Position numbers and translations under genes: made by a program. Positions 31,353 to 41,690 of a DNA stretch of 64,000 nt are shown piece after piece. Position 1 is the first letter of the stretch. Every line of letters begins with the position of its first letter. Source of the stretch: Ditylenchus dipsaci (taxonomy: Eukaryota > Nematoda > Chromadorea > Rhabditida > Anguinidae); the NCBI GenBank assembly GCA_004194705.1, contig SADC01001315.1, positions 124,001-188,000 of the forward strand, given 5' to 3'. The notes beneath the pieces are model-generated. The model was not told where the DNA came from and searched no databases. It saw nothing but the letters and a program-made list of their open reading frames with translations.

Positions 31353-34299
31353 GCAGATTCAGACGACTCGTGGGAAAGATATTATGCGATTCTCTATTAG
31401 GCTGCTTGGAGTACCAAAATGGAGAACGCCAAAACGTAAGTGTGTTTAGTACCTTCTGCGTGGCATATTCGGTAAAAACATCGTGAATATTTCTTAGCAC
31501 GATGGGCTGTTTATTAAATATAGCCCCAAATTAATTGAAGGGAGGGGGGGGGGTGGTGTGAATTTTACGGCTAACTTTTGACATCTATTTTTTACCTTTT
31601 TATCGATATATTGCTGACTAACATCGAATTTAACATCAAACATGTCAGTATGGTGCAGTGGTAACACTATCGGTCTCTTTTTTATGTCACAGGTTCGACT
31701 CTCAGGTGGTGCATTTTTTAATATGTTATTTTCTTGCGTTAGCTTGTTCATTTTTGCTTATTCATAATGTTAATGGCTTGTTCACGTTGTTAGAGTTAGA
31801 GTTCGGGATTTTGGTTACGTGAACACCTCTGATCTTAACTTGAACTCTACCTCTAACTGGAGGGTGTTCATGTACCTCGAGTTAGAGTTAGAGGTTAAAT
31901 TTGAAGGTGTTCATGCATATAACTTGGATTCCCTTGTAGCAAATCCCCCAAAAACCAACTTTTAGTGGCTTAAAACGTCTTTGGGATGAGATTGTGAGCT
32001 ATCTAAGCTATATACATGAAAATTTTCAAGCTCGACCTCGAACTCTAACTCGATGTACGTGAAAACCATCGAGTTAGAGGTAGAGTTCGGGTTTTTGAGT
32101 ACATGAACACCTGTTACCCGAACTCTAACTTTAACTCGAACTCCAACTCTAACAACGTGAACAAGCCATAACTTGTTCATAATGTTTTAAATATTTTCAT
32201 TTCACAAATATAATTGCTTTCTCTATAAGAAATTTTTAGGCAATTATGGTCGACAAATATCATATAACACGCCTCAAAATAATATTTTTTGTCTGACATC
32301 AGGGGCCTAGGCACTATTTTGCAGCGTCTAGTCGAAAACCCGAAATCGACGAAATTCAGAGTGAAGGCGCAGTGCCAAACAGTTCGTATTTAGACGATTG
32401 GGGACATTCTCGATAAACTGTAGTGTGCACGCTGCAAAATCATGAATTTGTGAAATCACTCGAGATTTGAAACACGCTCACTGAAAAATTGTTCATGTAA
32501 GGCAAAACGCTTGAAATCACTTTTGGTGGTGCGGATTTTGTGTACTTCGCTAACTCCTCCAACTCTGTAATGTGTGCGCTACAGATTTCGGCGTTATTGG
32601 GGCTACTCATTTTGAAACAGTGATAATATTGCCTAACCCCCTAAAGTCATCCAACAAAAATTTTTTTTATTTTGAGGCGTGTTATATGCTTGGTGATGCA
32701 AGAAATGCTGGCCGCCCAGAGAGGACACGGTTCTTTTCGGTTATCGGCACCCGCAACATTTTTGAATTTTTTTTTTTAGGCTAATCATGGTGATGATGGT
32801 GAAAATGCTAACCACAATCACCTTAATCGCCATAATCTGCATTTAAGAACATATCTTTTCTGAACATTTATGCGCGTTCAGCATCCAAAAAGAATCAAAA
32901 ATAGCAGGGGTGCCGATAACCAAAAAGTACCGAAACTATGCTTGGTGATAAAAGAACTGCTGGCCGACTAGAGAGGAAATTTCATATCTTTTTCGAGACT
33001 TCCAGCAATAATCCAGGCGTGCATGTGGGTATATTGAAAAAAACTTTCAAACACCTATTGAATGTTGCTTTCCGCCGAATTTTGGTCAGACTTGTCGGGA
33101 GCCACAGCGTGCTGAAGTCAACGCTCTATATGTTGCTCTTATTTATTATTAATTCTTTATTTTATTAGCCATCGAAGAGTATATCTACTTGAACCATTCT
33201 GTTGTGAACAAACACTGTCATTATTCCAATGCCCATAAATAAAATTTTGTACGCAAAATAAAATATTAAAAATGTACTAACTGAGAGTCGAATCTGTGAC
33301 ATTAAAAAGGTAACATAACCAAAAAGTAACCCATACCAAACCATACTGTGACCTAAGTGACCAAACCTTACTGACATGTTGGAATTTGATGTTAGTCAGC
33401 AATATACCCTAGCTGTCAAATTTCACAATGTCAAAGGTCTATTCCTCGGTGTACATCGCTTCATAGCAGATTCTGTGAGCGGTTCAGTGATCAGCATTAC
33501 TAAAGCTATCTTTTGGTAAAAGGTTTTCAAACTTGTTGCATTTGGGTCGTACACTCCCCGTGTGAGATTTTTCTCTATCGATCGAGTGGAATAACTTTTG
33601 AGGAAATCACACCAACTTCACACTAAAAAATCGAATGTGAGACTCAGACTGGTTTTTAATGTGAATTTGGTGTGATTTTCACAAAAAATCATTTTAATTA
33701 AGGTTTTCGACAACTCAATCGATAGACAAAAATCTCAACTACAAAATGGTGTAAAAACATCTGAGATAAGTAAACAAAACAAACATATGAGAAGAAGTTA
33801 AAAAAGTCGATGTCAAAAGGTAGCCGTAAAAGTTAACCGTCTCCTTTTTAAGGAGCACTTGAACTATACCCCCACATCTCAATTGAACTATGCCCCACAT
33901 TTTTTGCCTTGGTCCCCCCTGTTGGTTTTTGTGATTTTGTGCCTAAGCCTAAAGCCTAAAAAGATCACGAAAAAAACAACAAGGGACCAAGGCAAAATTG
34001 AGATGTGGGGTATAGTTCAATTTAGCCCTTTTTAATTATCTTCTTTTATAGCATGGATAATGACTCGCAAGTTTGGTCAACCATATATGCTCAAGAAGGA
34101 AGAAAACGTTGTGAGCTGCGGCAAATGTGATACACCTCATCTGATCACTACTCTTTGTCCGAAGTGCTACGAAGAGCTCAGGGTGGAGACTAACGCTATT
34201 AAGCACTCTATGATGTCATACAATCAATATCTTGGCGAGCGACAGAAGCCAGTTAAGAAAGCGCATTCGGTGGATAAGCAGTGCAGCCAGAAAACGTAG
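31353..34299 (+). CDS. mrpl-32: Mitochondrial ribosomal protein bL32m
   Basis: The second exon (34052-34299) reads WIMTRKFGQPYMLKKEENVV, then the zinc-binding core SCGKCDTPHLITTLCPKCYE with two CxxC pairs, and ends at a TAG. bL32m proteins share CxxC-(H)-x9-CxxCYE. An exon at 31353-31435 (acceptor TTTCGTAG, donor GTAAGT) contains an ATG at 31384 and reads MRFSIRLLGVPKWRTPK. It joins in frame to the second exon, matching the A/GVPKxRT start of bL32. If the acceptor is used, an earlier exon should exist upstream. The 2.6 kb intron between them is filled with repeats. An AATAAA at 34381-34386 ends the gene. The product belongs to the large mitoribosomal subunit near the peptidyl transferase centre. 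Confidence 0.75.
31600..31725 (+). repeat. SINE-like repeat with tRNA-promoter boxes, copy 1
   Basis: TGGTGCAGTGGTAAC and CAGGTTCGACTCTCAG are spaced like an A box and B box, but no cloverleaf can be drawn. A second copy in the opposite orientation is at 33278-33412, sharing ATATTGCTGACTAACATC. It lies in the mrpl-32 intron. Confidence 0.5.
31772..32170. repeat. Foldback repeat, GAGTTAGAGTT words
   Basis: ATGGCTTGTTCACGTTGTTA at the left is inverted at the right end (32150-32170). The arms are rich in GAGTTAGAGTTCGGG-type words. It is about 400 bp and non-coding. Confidence 0.8.
32686..32977. mobile_element. Small inverted-repeat element between direct repeats
   Basis: An inverted repeat with CTTTTCGGTTATCGGCACCC on the left and GTGCCGATAACCAAAAAGTA on the right (about 32730-32935) lies between two copies of a roughly 40-bp sequence that starts TATGCTTGGTGAT and contains CTGGCCG (32686-32726 and 32937-32977). 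Confidence 0.6.
33278..33412 (-). repeat. SINE-like repeat with tRNA-promoter boxes, copy 2
   Basis: The reverse complement matches the copy at 31600-31725 over CTGAGAGTCGAA, TGTGACAT and TTAGTCAGCAATATA, with an expanded and altered middle. Confidence 0.45.
33850..34018. repeat. Palindromic miniature repeat beside mrpl-32 acceptor
   Basis: GAACTATACCCCCACATCTC is inverted at 33998-34018, and the word TTGCCTTGGTCCC at 33906 is inverted at about 33987. It ends about 33 bp before the splice acceptor of the main mrpl-32 exon. Confidence 0.75.
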
Positions 34300-34626
34300 A
34301 AACCGTTGATGAAAAGCGACTCCTCCTTGTAATGGGTAGACTATCTCATTGATTGTTTATTGTGCTTGTTATGACCTAGCAATAAAATTTTTATCATGCG
34401 CTTTTTGGCATCCCATTTTAGTTATTTAGCCCATTTTAGTGCGAAAGAGGCAGACACATGATTGTGGCGGAAATCAAATCAGTAGCTGTTTTTTTAATTT
34501 ATTTTCTATTTGAATTCCCGCCACGATCCTGTATTAGGTATTTGCATCATGTATCGGCCTCTTTTGGACATTTCGAAAAGCCGTGACGGCAAAGAACTAA
34601 TTACTATGAGTATAATATGCGTGAAA

Positions 34627-34881
34627 TACCGTATTTCTTCTAATAAGCGGGCAGTCTCTATTAAACGGGCACCCTCGACTTAGAAGGCGTATATCTCAGG
34701 CCAGAGTGAATATTTCGCAAAGCTGTTCAATGCATTTTCTTAACTCCCACGAGCTCTACCGATTCCACTTTTCAGATTTTAGTTGAGCACCTAAAAATAT
34801 CGAGATCGAATTCAAAATTTTCTGATTTTCGGATGATTGAAAAATAAACGGGCACGCTCGCTTATTAGAAGAAATACGGTA
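34627..34881. mobile_element. Pogo-family MITE (word GCGGGC)
   Basis: The ends are TACCGTATTTCTTCTAATAA and the complement. The word AAGCGGGC or AACGGGCAC follows each end. TA at both ends fits a TA target. Confidence 0.85.
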
Positions 34882-35416
34882 TACCCCATACAAGTTGGAT
34901 ATTTAAAATGGACATAAAACTGACAGATTGCAAATTGGGCTGAAAACCATGATACCCGTATAATACCCGTGGTTCTCCGGCAACTTTGGGTACCCTGTTC
35001 TTGGCAATTTTACAAAGGACCTGAAAATAGCGGCAGCACTTTGTTATATAACTTCGGGGTGCTGTTCAGGAATCTGCAAAAAAATCTCTCAACGAGGTCT
35101 TTGAAGAAAAAAACACTACTTGAGGTTCCCTGGTCAGAGGTTTTTTTTTTAACTTTTTGGTATCTGACATAGACATACATCGGAAAAACATAGTTTTGTC
35201 AGCTGGGGATTACCGCATAAAGAAAGGCACTTCCGAGTGATTTGTGTCTGAGGTATGTGGGTGTGCGCATATCTAACCAACCAAGCCTCCTGGCCCCCTT
35301 TCGCGGGCGTATCGGTGTTTGAGAGTCAGAGATGCGCGCATTCAATCAGCTTAGACATGATTCCGAACAAGACTCTTGATCGGAAATGCATTAAAGACTC
35401 TTTTTATAATACTAAA
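34882..35416. other. Unassigned, includes a palindromic-family piece
   Basis: No gene is seen. The stretch 35196-35400 matches the family of 51930-52625 (CCGCATAAAGAAA, TCCGAGTGATTTGTGTCTGA, TTAGACATGATTCCGA). The remainder is unassigned. Confidence 0.5.
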
Positions 35417-36775
35417 TACCGTACTTACTCTAATTATACCCCATGGGGGATAATTTTTCAACCCCCCTCGGGGTGGGGGATAATTAGAGACTGGGTGATA
35501 ATTAGAGACTGGGGGAGAATTATTCGACCTTTGAAAAACCAGCTTAATTATTCACAAGAATACACTTACACGTGAATCAAACTTTATTCCACGGACAAAC
35601 ATAAAAATTCAAACAGTTACATAACATTCCACTCCAACGAGACGTCGCTTTCGTAACCGTTTCCTGCGTCCTCTTCTATGTCTATTTCTTCTGGAATCAG
35701 AGCATCTATTTCTGTATTCTCACGAGCTTGTTTTAGTAGCAGTCTTCCACCTGAAGCCGGCCCATGTTGCTTGAAGCAATGAATTTCATCATCCTCTGAA
35801 CCGTCAGCTGCATTTGTAATTCCTAAATCACATAATTATACTACACATAAAAGGATCAGAAAGAGTTTGTACCACATGTCTTGAATGAGCTTGCTATGGC
35901 TTCTTTGGTCAAACTTTGCCATCCTTCGTAAATCCATTGAAGATAGACATCAACTGCTGGTGCACGCGGGTTGTTTCTAGCCGTAAATTCTCGTTCTCCA
36001 TTTGCCATCCAGAAATCATATAGTTGCTGAATCTTAGCTTTAAAAGGAGCATTCCAGCACACATCAGGTGCCTAAACAACTGAGACGTCTGTCTGGGTTC
36101 GTAAAAGTTTTATAAAAATACCTGCACAAATTTAGTACATCCCCCAGGAACTACAGCCGTATCCAGTTTAATTTTCTTCAACTCTCTTTTCGTTTCTTCA
36201 CTGAGATGACACCGAAAGGCATCCCACACCAGCAGTCGCTTGCCAAATAGATTGATACCGAAGGTCTAAACATAAAAACACTTTATTGCCTTTTAACTAG
36301 AAACCAACCTTGTTAAGATAATCCTTTGTCCACTCATCATTCATCCAACTTTTCCCAGCCCAGGCCAAATTCTTTCTGCTGATATTCTGACCTCCAATCA
36401 CGTATCATATGGCGGTCCACATTGTACTTCTTGGCAGCGCTGTTGATAGAATTGACTTTTTTGGCGTAGTCGATTATTTCAAGCTTTCGAGCGACGGTGT
36501 AGGACTTTTTCTTCTGTGATTTCTTGCCGGGCAATTCAATTGGCTCATCCTCAGAAACCGTTTCAATCCGCTCCTCTTCATCATACAGCCAAGCATTGAT
36601 ATCATCCATAATTATGCAAGCCTTAATAAAAGCTAAAAACGGTGTAGGTAAAATGGCCTAGGGTGGGGGATAATTAGAGACTGGGGGATAATTTTACAAC
36701 CCCCCTTGGGGGTGGGGGATAATTAGAGACTGGGTGATAATTAGAGACTGGGGTATAATTAGAGTAAATACGGTA
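35417..36775 (-). mobile_element. Deleted pogo-like transposon
   Basis: The ends are TACCGTACTTACTCTAATTA and the complement of TACCGTATTTACTCTAATTA. Just inside, repeats of GGGGGATAATTAGAGACTG lie at 35440-35520 and 36660-36760. TA duplications fit the Tc1/mariner/pogo class. It encodes fragments of a CENP-B/pogo-type transposase (35640-36609) and is the only coding member of a group of at least five TACCGTA-ended elements here. Confidence 0.85.
35640..36609 (-). pseudogene. Pogo-type (DDE_1) transposase, internally deleted
   Basis: The ATG at 36609 starts MDDINAWLYDEEERIE, followed by a psq/CENP-B helix-turn-helix (KLEIIDYAKKVNSINSAAKK, RHMIRDWR). The frame then changes near 36345 to KSWMNDEWTKDYLNK. 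After introns come LFGKRLLVWDAFRCHLSEE, the VVPGGCTKFVQ block, and DVCWNAPFKAKIQQLYDFWM (near 36055), and the gene ends in an acidic tail near 35640. In the Tigger/jerky family these are the second half of the DDE_1 domain (LLVLDSFRGH, PGGCTxxxQPLDV, NKPFK). The first catalytic aspartates are missing, so a deletion joined the DNA-binding domain to the C-terminal part. Confidence 0.8.
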
Positions 36776-37537
36776 TGCATCATTTTGGCTGGTTTTCATT
36801 AATTTCGATGGTCATTCGAATAAAATCCAAAAATTAGGACATTTTCTGACGCCGAAACAGTGCTGAAAATGATTGCTATCAATTCCTCGATAGTTTTTGA
36901 TCCTAGAAGGTAGTAAACTTTCTAAAAAAGAGAAAAAAAGGTGTACACTCACAAGGAAACCGCTCGAACTGTACGATCAAATTCGCGAATTCTGTTAAAG
37001 CCACCTTGTAAAGCATAGTCGAATTACAAATTTTTACAAATCCTTACAAATTTTTTTGGTCTGATCAGTAGGTAAACCTTTGGTTTGACTTTAAAATTGT
37101 TTTTCGTTTAATTTTAGGTAGGATCAATTTCAACGGACACAGATTTAGGTAGAAATTTTAGTATTAGGGCAGAATTTTCTTAAACTCTCGCCTTAGCATT
37201 GACAAATCGCCACACCGGCGAAATCACCAACTTCCATAAAAAATAGCAAGAAAAATTCAAGAAGACTCGGTATGAACAGTGATATATCACTTGCTCTGGC
37301 ATTGCTGTTTTATACAGTGAAAATTCACGCACAGATTGAAGGCCGAGCCGAAGGCCCAGCAAATCCAAAACTCGAAGTCGAAGACACTCCGAAGAGGTCT
37401 AACTCCTGCTCAACCTCGGGATCCAATCCGGCTAAATGCTAAAGGTTCAGTGAGTACTCATACTTCTTGCTGTGCCCACAATTGCTGGGTTTGACGTAAT
37501 TTAAGAATTTAAAAAGAATATTTGAAATAAAAAATTA
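36776..37537. other. Unassigned intergenic stretch
   Basis: No gene is recognised. The segment at 36955-37030 (CTCACAAGGAAACCGC, TCAAATTCGCGAATTCTG) recurs inverted at about 40930-41000. A minus-strand open frame at 37180-37368 has no recognisable features. Confidence 0.4.
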
Positions 37538-37639
37538 GGGTTGGGTAATTCTCCGGAGAAATACTTTCCGGGTAATTACCCGGTAATTACCCGGGTAATT
37601 ACCGGTAATTACCCGAAAAGCGGAGAAATACTATTTGCT

Positions 37640-38015
37640 GATACCTAAACCATCTGGATGGTACCCAAACCACCTGAATGGTACCCAAACCACCGGTATG
37701 GTACCTAAATCACCTGGATAGTGCCCAAACCATCTGGATGTTACCTGAAACACCTGGACGGTACCCAAACCATCTGGATATCACTCAAAACACCTGGATA
37801 TTACCCAAACCACCTGGATGGTACCCAAATCACATGGATGGTACCCAAACCATCTGGATATCACTCAAAACACCTGGATATTACCCAAACCACCTGGATG
37901 GTACCCAAATCACATGGATGGTACCCAAACCCCCTAGATAGTACCCGAACCATCTGGATATTAATTAAAACACCTAGATGATACCTAGACCATCTGGATG
38001 ATACCTAAACCAAAA
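37640..38015 (+). repeat. Minisatellite, 20-bp unit (CATCTGGATGGTACCCAAAC)
   Basis: About 18 imperfect copies run head to tail, with a longer 80-bp repeat visible at 37756-37930. Open frames through it are only periodicity. Confidence 0.92.
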
Positions 38016-38172
38016 AATTTCTGGCTGAGTAGGGTAGGTGGATTAAGTGAATGGTGAAAAAAGTGATAAAAAAGTGAATGGTTGAAAAAAAAAGATAAAA
38101 AAGTGAATGGTTAGTGGCGTTTGTGATATTGTCGACCATAATTGCCATTAAATTGTCTATGAAGAAAGCAAT

Positions 38173-38334
38173 TACCGTATTTCCTCTAATAAGGCGGCCC
38201 GCTCTAATAAGGCGGCCCCCTCATTTTTTTTGACTAAAATTTCAGAGTTAAGGGCATTTTTGATTGACAATTTTCAGATTTTTGGGGGTTTGAAAAATAA
38301 GGCGGCCGGCCGCCTTTTTAGAGGAAATACGGTA
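38173..38334. mobile_element. Pogo-family MITE (word GGCGGC)
   Basis: TACCGTATTTCCTCTAATAA and its complement enclose repeats of AATAAGGCGGCCC. It is nested in the element at 37538-38659. Confidence 0.85.
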
Positions 38335-38790
38335 TACTTGTAAAATAAAAATGTTCAAAATATATCAGCGTAAAAATGAAGAAGATATAGCAGAAAAATA
38401 AAATAATGAAAAAATGTATCAGCTGGGAGTCGAACCTTCGACGTTTAAAAGGAGACCAGTAGTGTAAAGGAAAAGCATGGCTCAAGCGGGAAGTGATTCC
38501 TGCATAATTAGGAAGTAAATATTGCCTCCCCGAGCAATAAATACTAAAAAATAGTATTTCTCCGATTTTTCTCTACGGAGAAATACTTAGTATTTCTCCG
38601 GGTAATTACCCGGGTAATTACCCGGAGAATTACCCGGGTAATTACCCATCACTCAACCCTATAAAAAATGCTTGCATTCAAAAGACAATTCGTGCCAAAA
38701 CCATAGTGTAGGATTTTGTCCCCGGGAATTCAAATATCAACAATTGATTTAGTCGTAAGAAGCCATGCTCCTTTAATGTCCAAATCAGAC

Positions 38791-39122
38791 CTTATCAAGC
38801 CATGGAATATCCGTGATATTTAATGCCCGTCTGGCTTGTTCAACAGATGCATTGAAAGACCAGACCTAAATCAATTCTAAATGGACTCTTTTTCTTAAAG
38901 AGAAAGACTCTTTACCATCATGATGCTGAAAAGGATAACACCAATAAAGCACATTACAAACGCCATCAGAGAAGAATAAGGCACTCTCGATAGACAACCA
39001 TCTTTTGGTGGTTTGCTTGGATAGTCTTCAAATCTGCTGTTAATAATGCCGCTTCTTGGTGGTCGGAATACATTGTTAGAAACGGGAGAGGCCGGTATAA
39101 GTTCTTTTTCCAGCGAGCGCTT
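38791..39122 (-). CDS. PLP/M6-like tetraspan membrane protein, two exons
   Basis: The exon at about 39122-38916 reads LEKELIPASPVSNNVFRPPR, then SRFEDYPSKPPKDG and CLSRVPYSSLMAFVMCFIGV, leading into a hydrophobic helix (ILFSIMM). The exon 38865-38791 continues in frame with VWSFNASVEQARRALNITD and IPWLDK. CxxxVPYxSLxA followed by the first membrane span is the start of proteolipid protein/M6 family members (neuronal membrane glycoprotein M6, nmgp-1 in C. elegans). NAS and NIT are possible glycosylation sites in the extracellular loop. Neither the first exon nor the later three membrane spans were found. Upstream in-frame stops (39124) limit the exon. It may be a partial gene. Confidence 0.5.
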
Positions 39123-39351
39123 TTATTAGCGCTTTCTTGCTGAAATGACCAAACAGAAGTGTTTTAGTGGTCAGCCAGGCTGATTCACATTATTTGCTCA
39201 AGTGATTGTCTTACCTTCTCCAAAAAATGACCGATGAGAAACTTACAAATAAATGGCCCTATCCTAGCAGAGGAAATTTTTTTCGCCTGGGTCTTCCTGT
39301 TGTTTTTCTTCATTTTTTGTTAATTTTTGTCATTTTTTTATACATTTGTAT

Positions 39352-39634
39352 TACCGTATATTCTCTATTAATGCCCCTGGGGTATTATTTTTCAACCCTT
39401 TTCGAAGAGGGGGCATTGTTAGAGAGGGGGCATTAATAGAGAGGGGGCATTATTTTTCAACACTTCACCCATCGTTGCAATCTGCCAAATTAATACTAGA
39501 CTTATACTGTCATTTTGACGAGGGGGGCATTATTAGAGAGAGGGGCATTATTTTTCGACCCTCCTCGGAGAGGGGGTATTATTAGACAGGGGGGCATTAA
39601 TAGAGAGGGGGGCATTAATAGAGAATATACGGTA
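39352..39634. mobile_element. Pogo-family MITE (word GGGGGCATTA)
   Basis: The ends TACCGTATATTCTCTATTAA and complement enclose several AGAGAGGGGGCATTA words and TATTTTTCAACCC. It lies between two possible exon groups on the minus strand. Confidence 0.85.
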
Positions 39635-39659
39635 TTAGCGTCGCTATTCATAGCCATAT

Positions 39660-39949
39660 TACTTTTCGAGCTCCAATGGTGCGCACAACTCTCGTTGAGA
39701 CCATCGAAAAGCCTGATTTTGGATATATTTAGATATATTTTTGATGTCGTAGCTGTTGACGATTAGACATTGCTCTCCTTTGTTTGATAGCGACAAAGCA
39801 CCCTAAAAAGAGTAAAGATTAGAGGGTATAGTGAAAATATGAAGCTTAACAAAATTATCATACCTGGTTAGCTGGTTGAAGTGTTTTCTGAGTTTGAGCA
39901 AGCACATTAGCTAGCCAGACATTATCCACATTGAAAGCCATCGACAAAA
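39660..39949 (-). CDS. Two-exon open frame, unknown function
   Basis: The exon 39949-39864 (acceptor TTTAG, donor GTATGA) reads LSMAFNVDNVWLANVLAQTQ and KTLQPANQ. An in-frame exon from 39800 reads GALSLSNKGEQCLIVNSYD, then IKNISKYIQN, and stops near 39660. The first resembles the MMVWSFNASVEQA exon of the M6-like gene just downstream in position and composition, so it could be a second M6-type loop exon or part of the same gene. No family was recognised with confidence. Confidence 0.3.
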
Positions 39950-40054
39950 CTAAACACAATAATACAAGGTGAGGAAAATACAGACGAGTGGTGAAAATTC
40001 GGAAATCCCAAAAATCAAAACCACGAATTCAAAATTTTGAAAAACAATGAAGCG

Positions 40055-40165
40055 GGCGCAAATGAGTGGGCGCAAACGAGTTGTGCGCAAACGAGGTGGG
40101 CGCAAACGAGTTGCGCGCAAATGAGTGGGCGCAAATGAGTTGGGCGCAAATGAGTAGCAACGTCT
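40055..40165 (+). repeat. Tandem word array GGGCGCAAATGAGT
   Basis: About eight copies of GGGCGCAAAYGAGTT run head to tail. Confidence 0.9.
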
Positions 40166-40187
40166 TGTAGAGCATAGTGAATTTATA

Positions 40188-40671
40188 TAGTGTAGCCGAA
40201 CTTTTCTCGGCGGACAGCGACAAAAATATTGAGTTGTAGGTCTAAGAAAGCCGGAAACCCCGAAAACGCCAATTTCGGATGTTTCAGTGCTCCAATTCTC
40301 AGTGTTTTATTTATCAAGTTCCAAATCTGATTATTATGACCTTATGTTGCTTTTTGATTTTACGTCGGATAGTGGTGTTTTTAAAATTATTTCAAAATTT
40401 TCTGAAAAATCCAATTTTAGTGGTGCTCGTGGTGCCCGTGAAAATATGAGGTTTTAGAAAATTTCGAAATAATTTCTAAAAACATCACTATCAGACGTAA
40501 AATCAAAAAGTAACATTAGGTCACAATAATCAGATTTGGCACTTGATAAACAAAACACCGAGAACTGGAGCACTTAAATATCCAAAATTGGCGTTTTTCG
40601 GGGTTTTCCGGCTTTCTTTGACCTACAGCTCAAGATTTTTGTCGCTGTCCGTCAAAAAATTCCGGCTACAC
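40188..40671. repeat. Foldback repeat, about 230-nt arms
   Basis: TAGTGTAGCCGAACTTTTCT on the left pairs with AAATTCCGGCTACACTA on the right, and the arms pair through GCCGGAAACCCCGAAAACGC and CAGATTTGG. The centre is near 40420. It abuts the pogo-family MITE at 40672. Confidence 0.85.
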
Positions 40672-40915
40672 TACCGTATTTCCTCTAATATAACCACCCC
40701 CCTTTGATTCAAAATCATGTTCTTGGCATTGCGTTTTCGACCCACTTTTTCGTCACTTCTCTCAGGCAAGTTATGACCCATTTTGTAGCCAGTGAGATGA
40801 GCTACAGAAGGAGTGGTAAATGCTTGGGAGAAGTGATCGAAAAGTGGGTCAAAAACACAACGCCACAAACACGTTTTTTGAATTTAGGGGGGGTTATATT
40901 AGAGGAAATACGGTA
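40672..40915. mobile_element. Pogo-family MITE (word ATAACC)
   Basis: TACCGTATTTCCTCTAATAT and its complement bound about 244 bp. The arms pair through TTCGACCCACTTTTTCG and CATTTTGTAGC. Confidence 0.85.
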
Positions 40916-41690
40916 TATCCACTATGTTCTACAAGATGACTTTAACAGAATTCGCGAACTTGATCATACAGTTCGGGCGGTTTCCTTGTCAGTGGGAATT
41001 GAACCTGTGTCCTTACCGGCGATGCGTATAAGAAGCCCCCCCCTTAAGCCACATAAGCTACAGCTGGGGCGGTCTCGACCAATATACTGACACTCTATTC
41101 AAGCTATAGTCGAAAAAAAGTTTGGACAACGGTAACATTACCGGTCATAAACTAGATTATGATCGGATAATGAAAAATCTGTAATATTCTTTTTCAACAA
41201 GCAGAAAATTGGGTCGTTGTTCGGTATACCAACTCCTCCCAAAAAAGGGTTTGAAGCACTTTTTTGTGTGCTTTAGGGACTGACGTGTATAAAACATGTT
41301 TTCAGGTTAAGGACGACAGTTTTTGTCTAAATTTTCACTTTTGCCTTGGAGACCAAGGTAGAGGGTACTGGAGGGAAGCTGGGTATATAAAAGCATTTGA
41401 ATGCTAGTTAATGCATAAAAGAGCGCTAGTATAGAATTCCCCCCCCCCGCCCCTCTAAAAATTCGACCTTTTAAAATTGCTGTAACTACCCTTGCAAACA
41501 ACAAGTTTAGGATTAGCCCTCAGGCTTGGGGGTAGGCCAGCGTACGGAAGTTGTGACTAATAAAGAGTTTACGCATATTTTCCGGGGTCTGTGACATAAA
41601 TTTGGGTAGTCTTTACTTAAGTTTTAGAAGGAAAAATGGGGGGGGGGGGGTTATTCTACACTAGGGTCTATAAAAGCGTTTGAGAGTCCT
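40916..41690. other. Unassigned intergenic stretch
   Basis: No gene is seen. A GAACCTGTGTCC segment near 40993 resembles a tRNA T-arm on the minus strand but does not fold as a tRNA. Poly-G/C runs occur at 41440 and 41638. Confidence 0.4.

Larger units (their letters stand above)
37538..38659. mobile_element. TA-inserted element with GGGTAATTACCC arrays
   Basis: The left end GGGTTGGGTAATTCTCCGG and right end complement (GGGTTGAGTGATGGGTAATT) are flanked by TA. Both ends carry GGGTAATTACCCGG words (37560-37620 and 38575-38650) and GGAGAAATAC. It holds a 20-bp minisatellite and a pogo-family MITE. It lies in an apparent intron downstream of the M6-like exons. No transposase is seen. Confidence 0.7.

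Noticed and set aside
31640..31715. tRNA gene
   Set aside because: A-box and B-box strings are present, but neither acceptor nor anticodon stem pairs, and an inverted diverged copy lies at 33278.
37180..37368. Continuation of the M6-like gene on the minus strand
   Set aside because: It has no membrane-span pattern of the PLP family and no splice sites in phase with the exon at 38791.
37678..37981. Repetitive secreted protein
   Set aside because: It is a translation of a 20-bp minisatellite; frame openness follows from the unit lacking stops in an 80-bp super-repeat.
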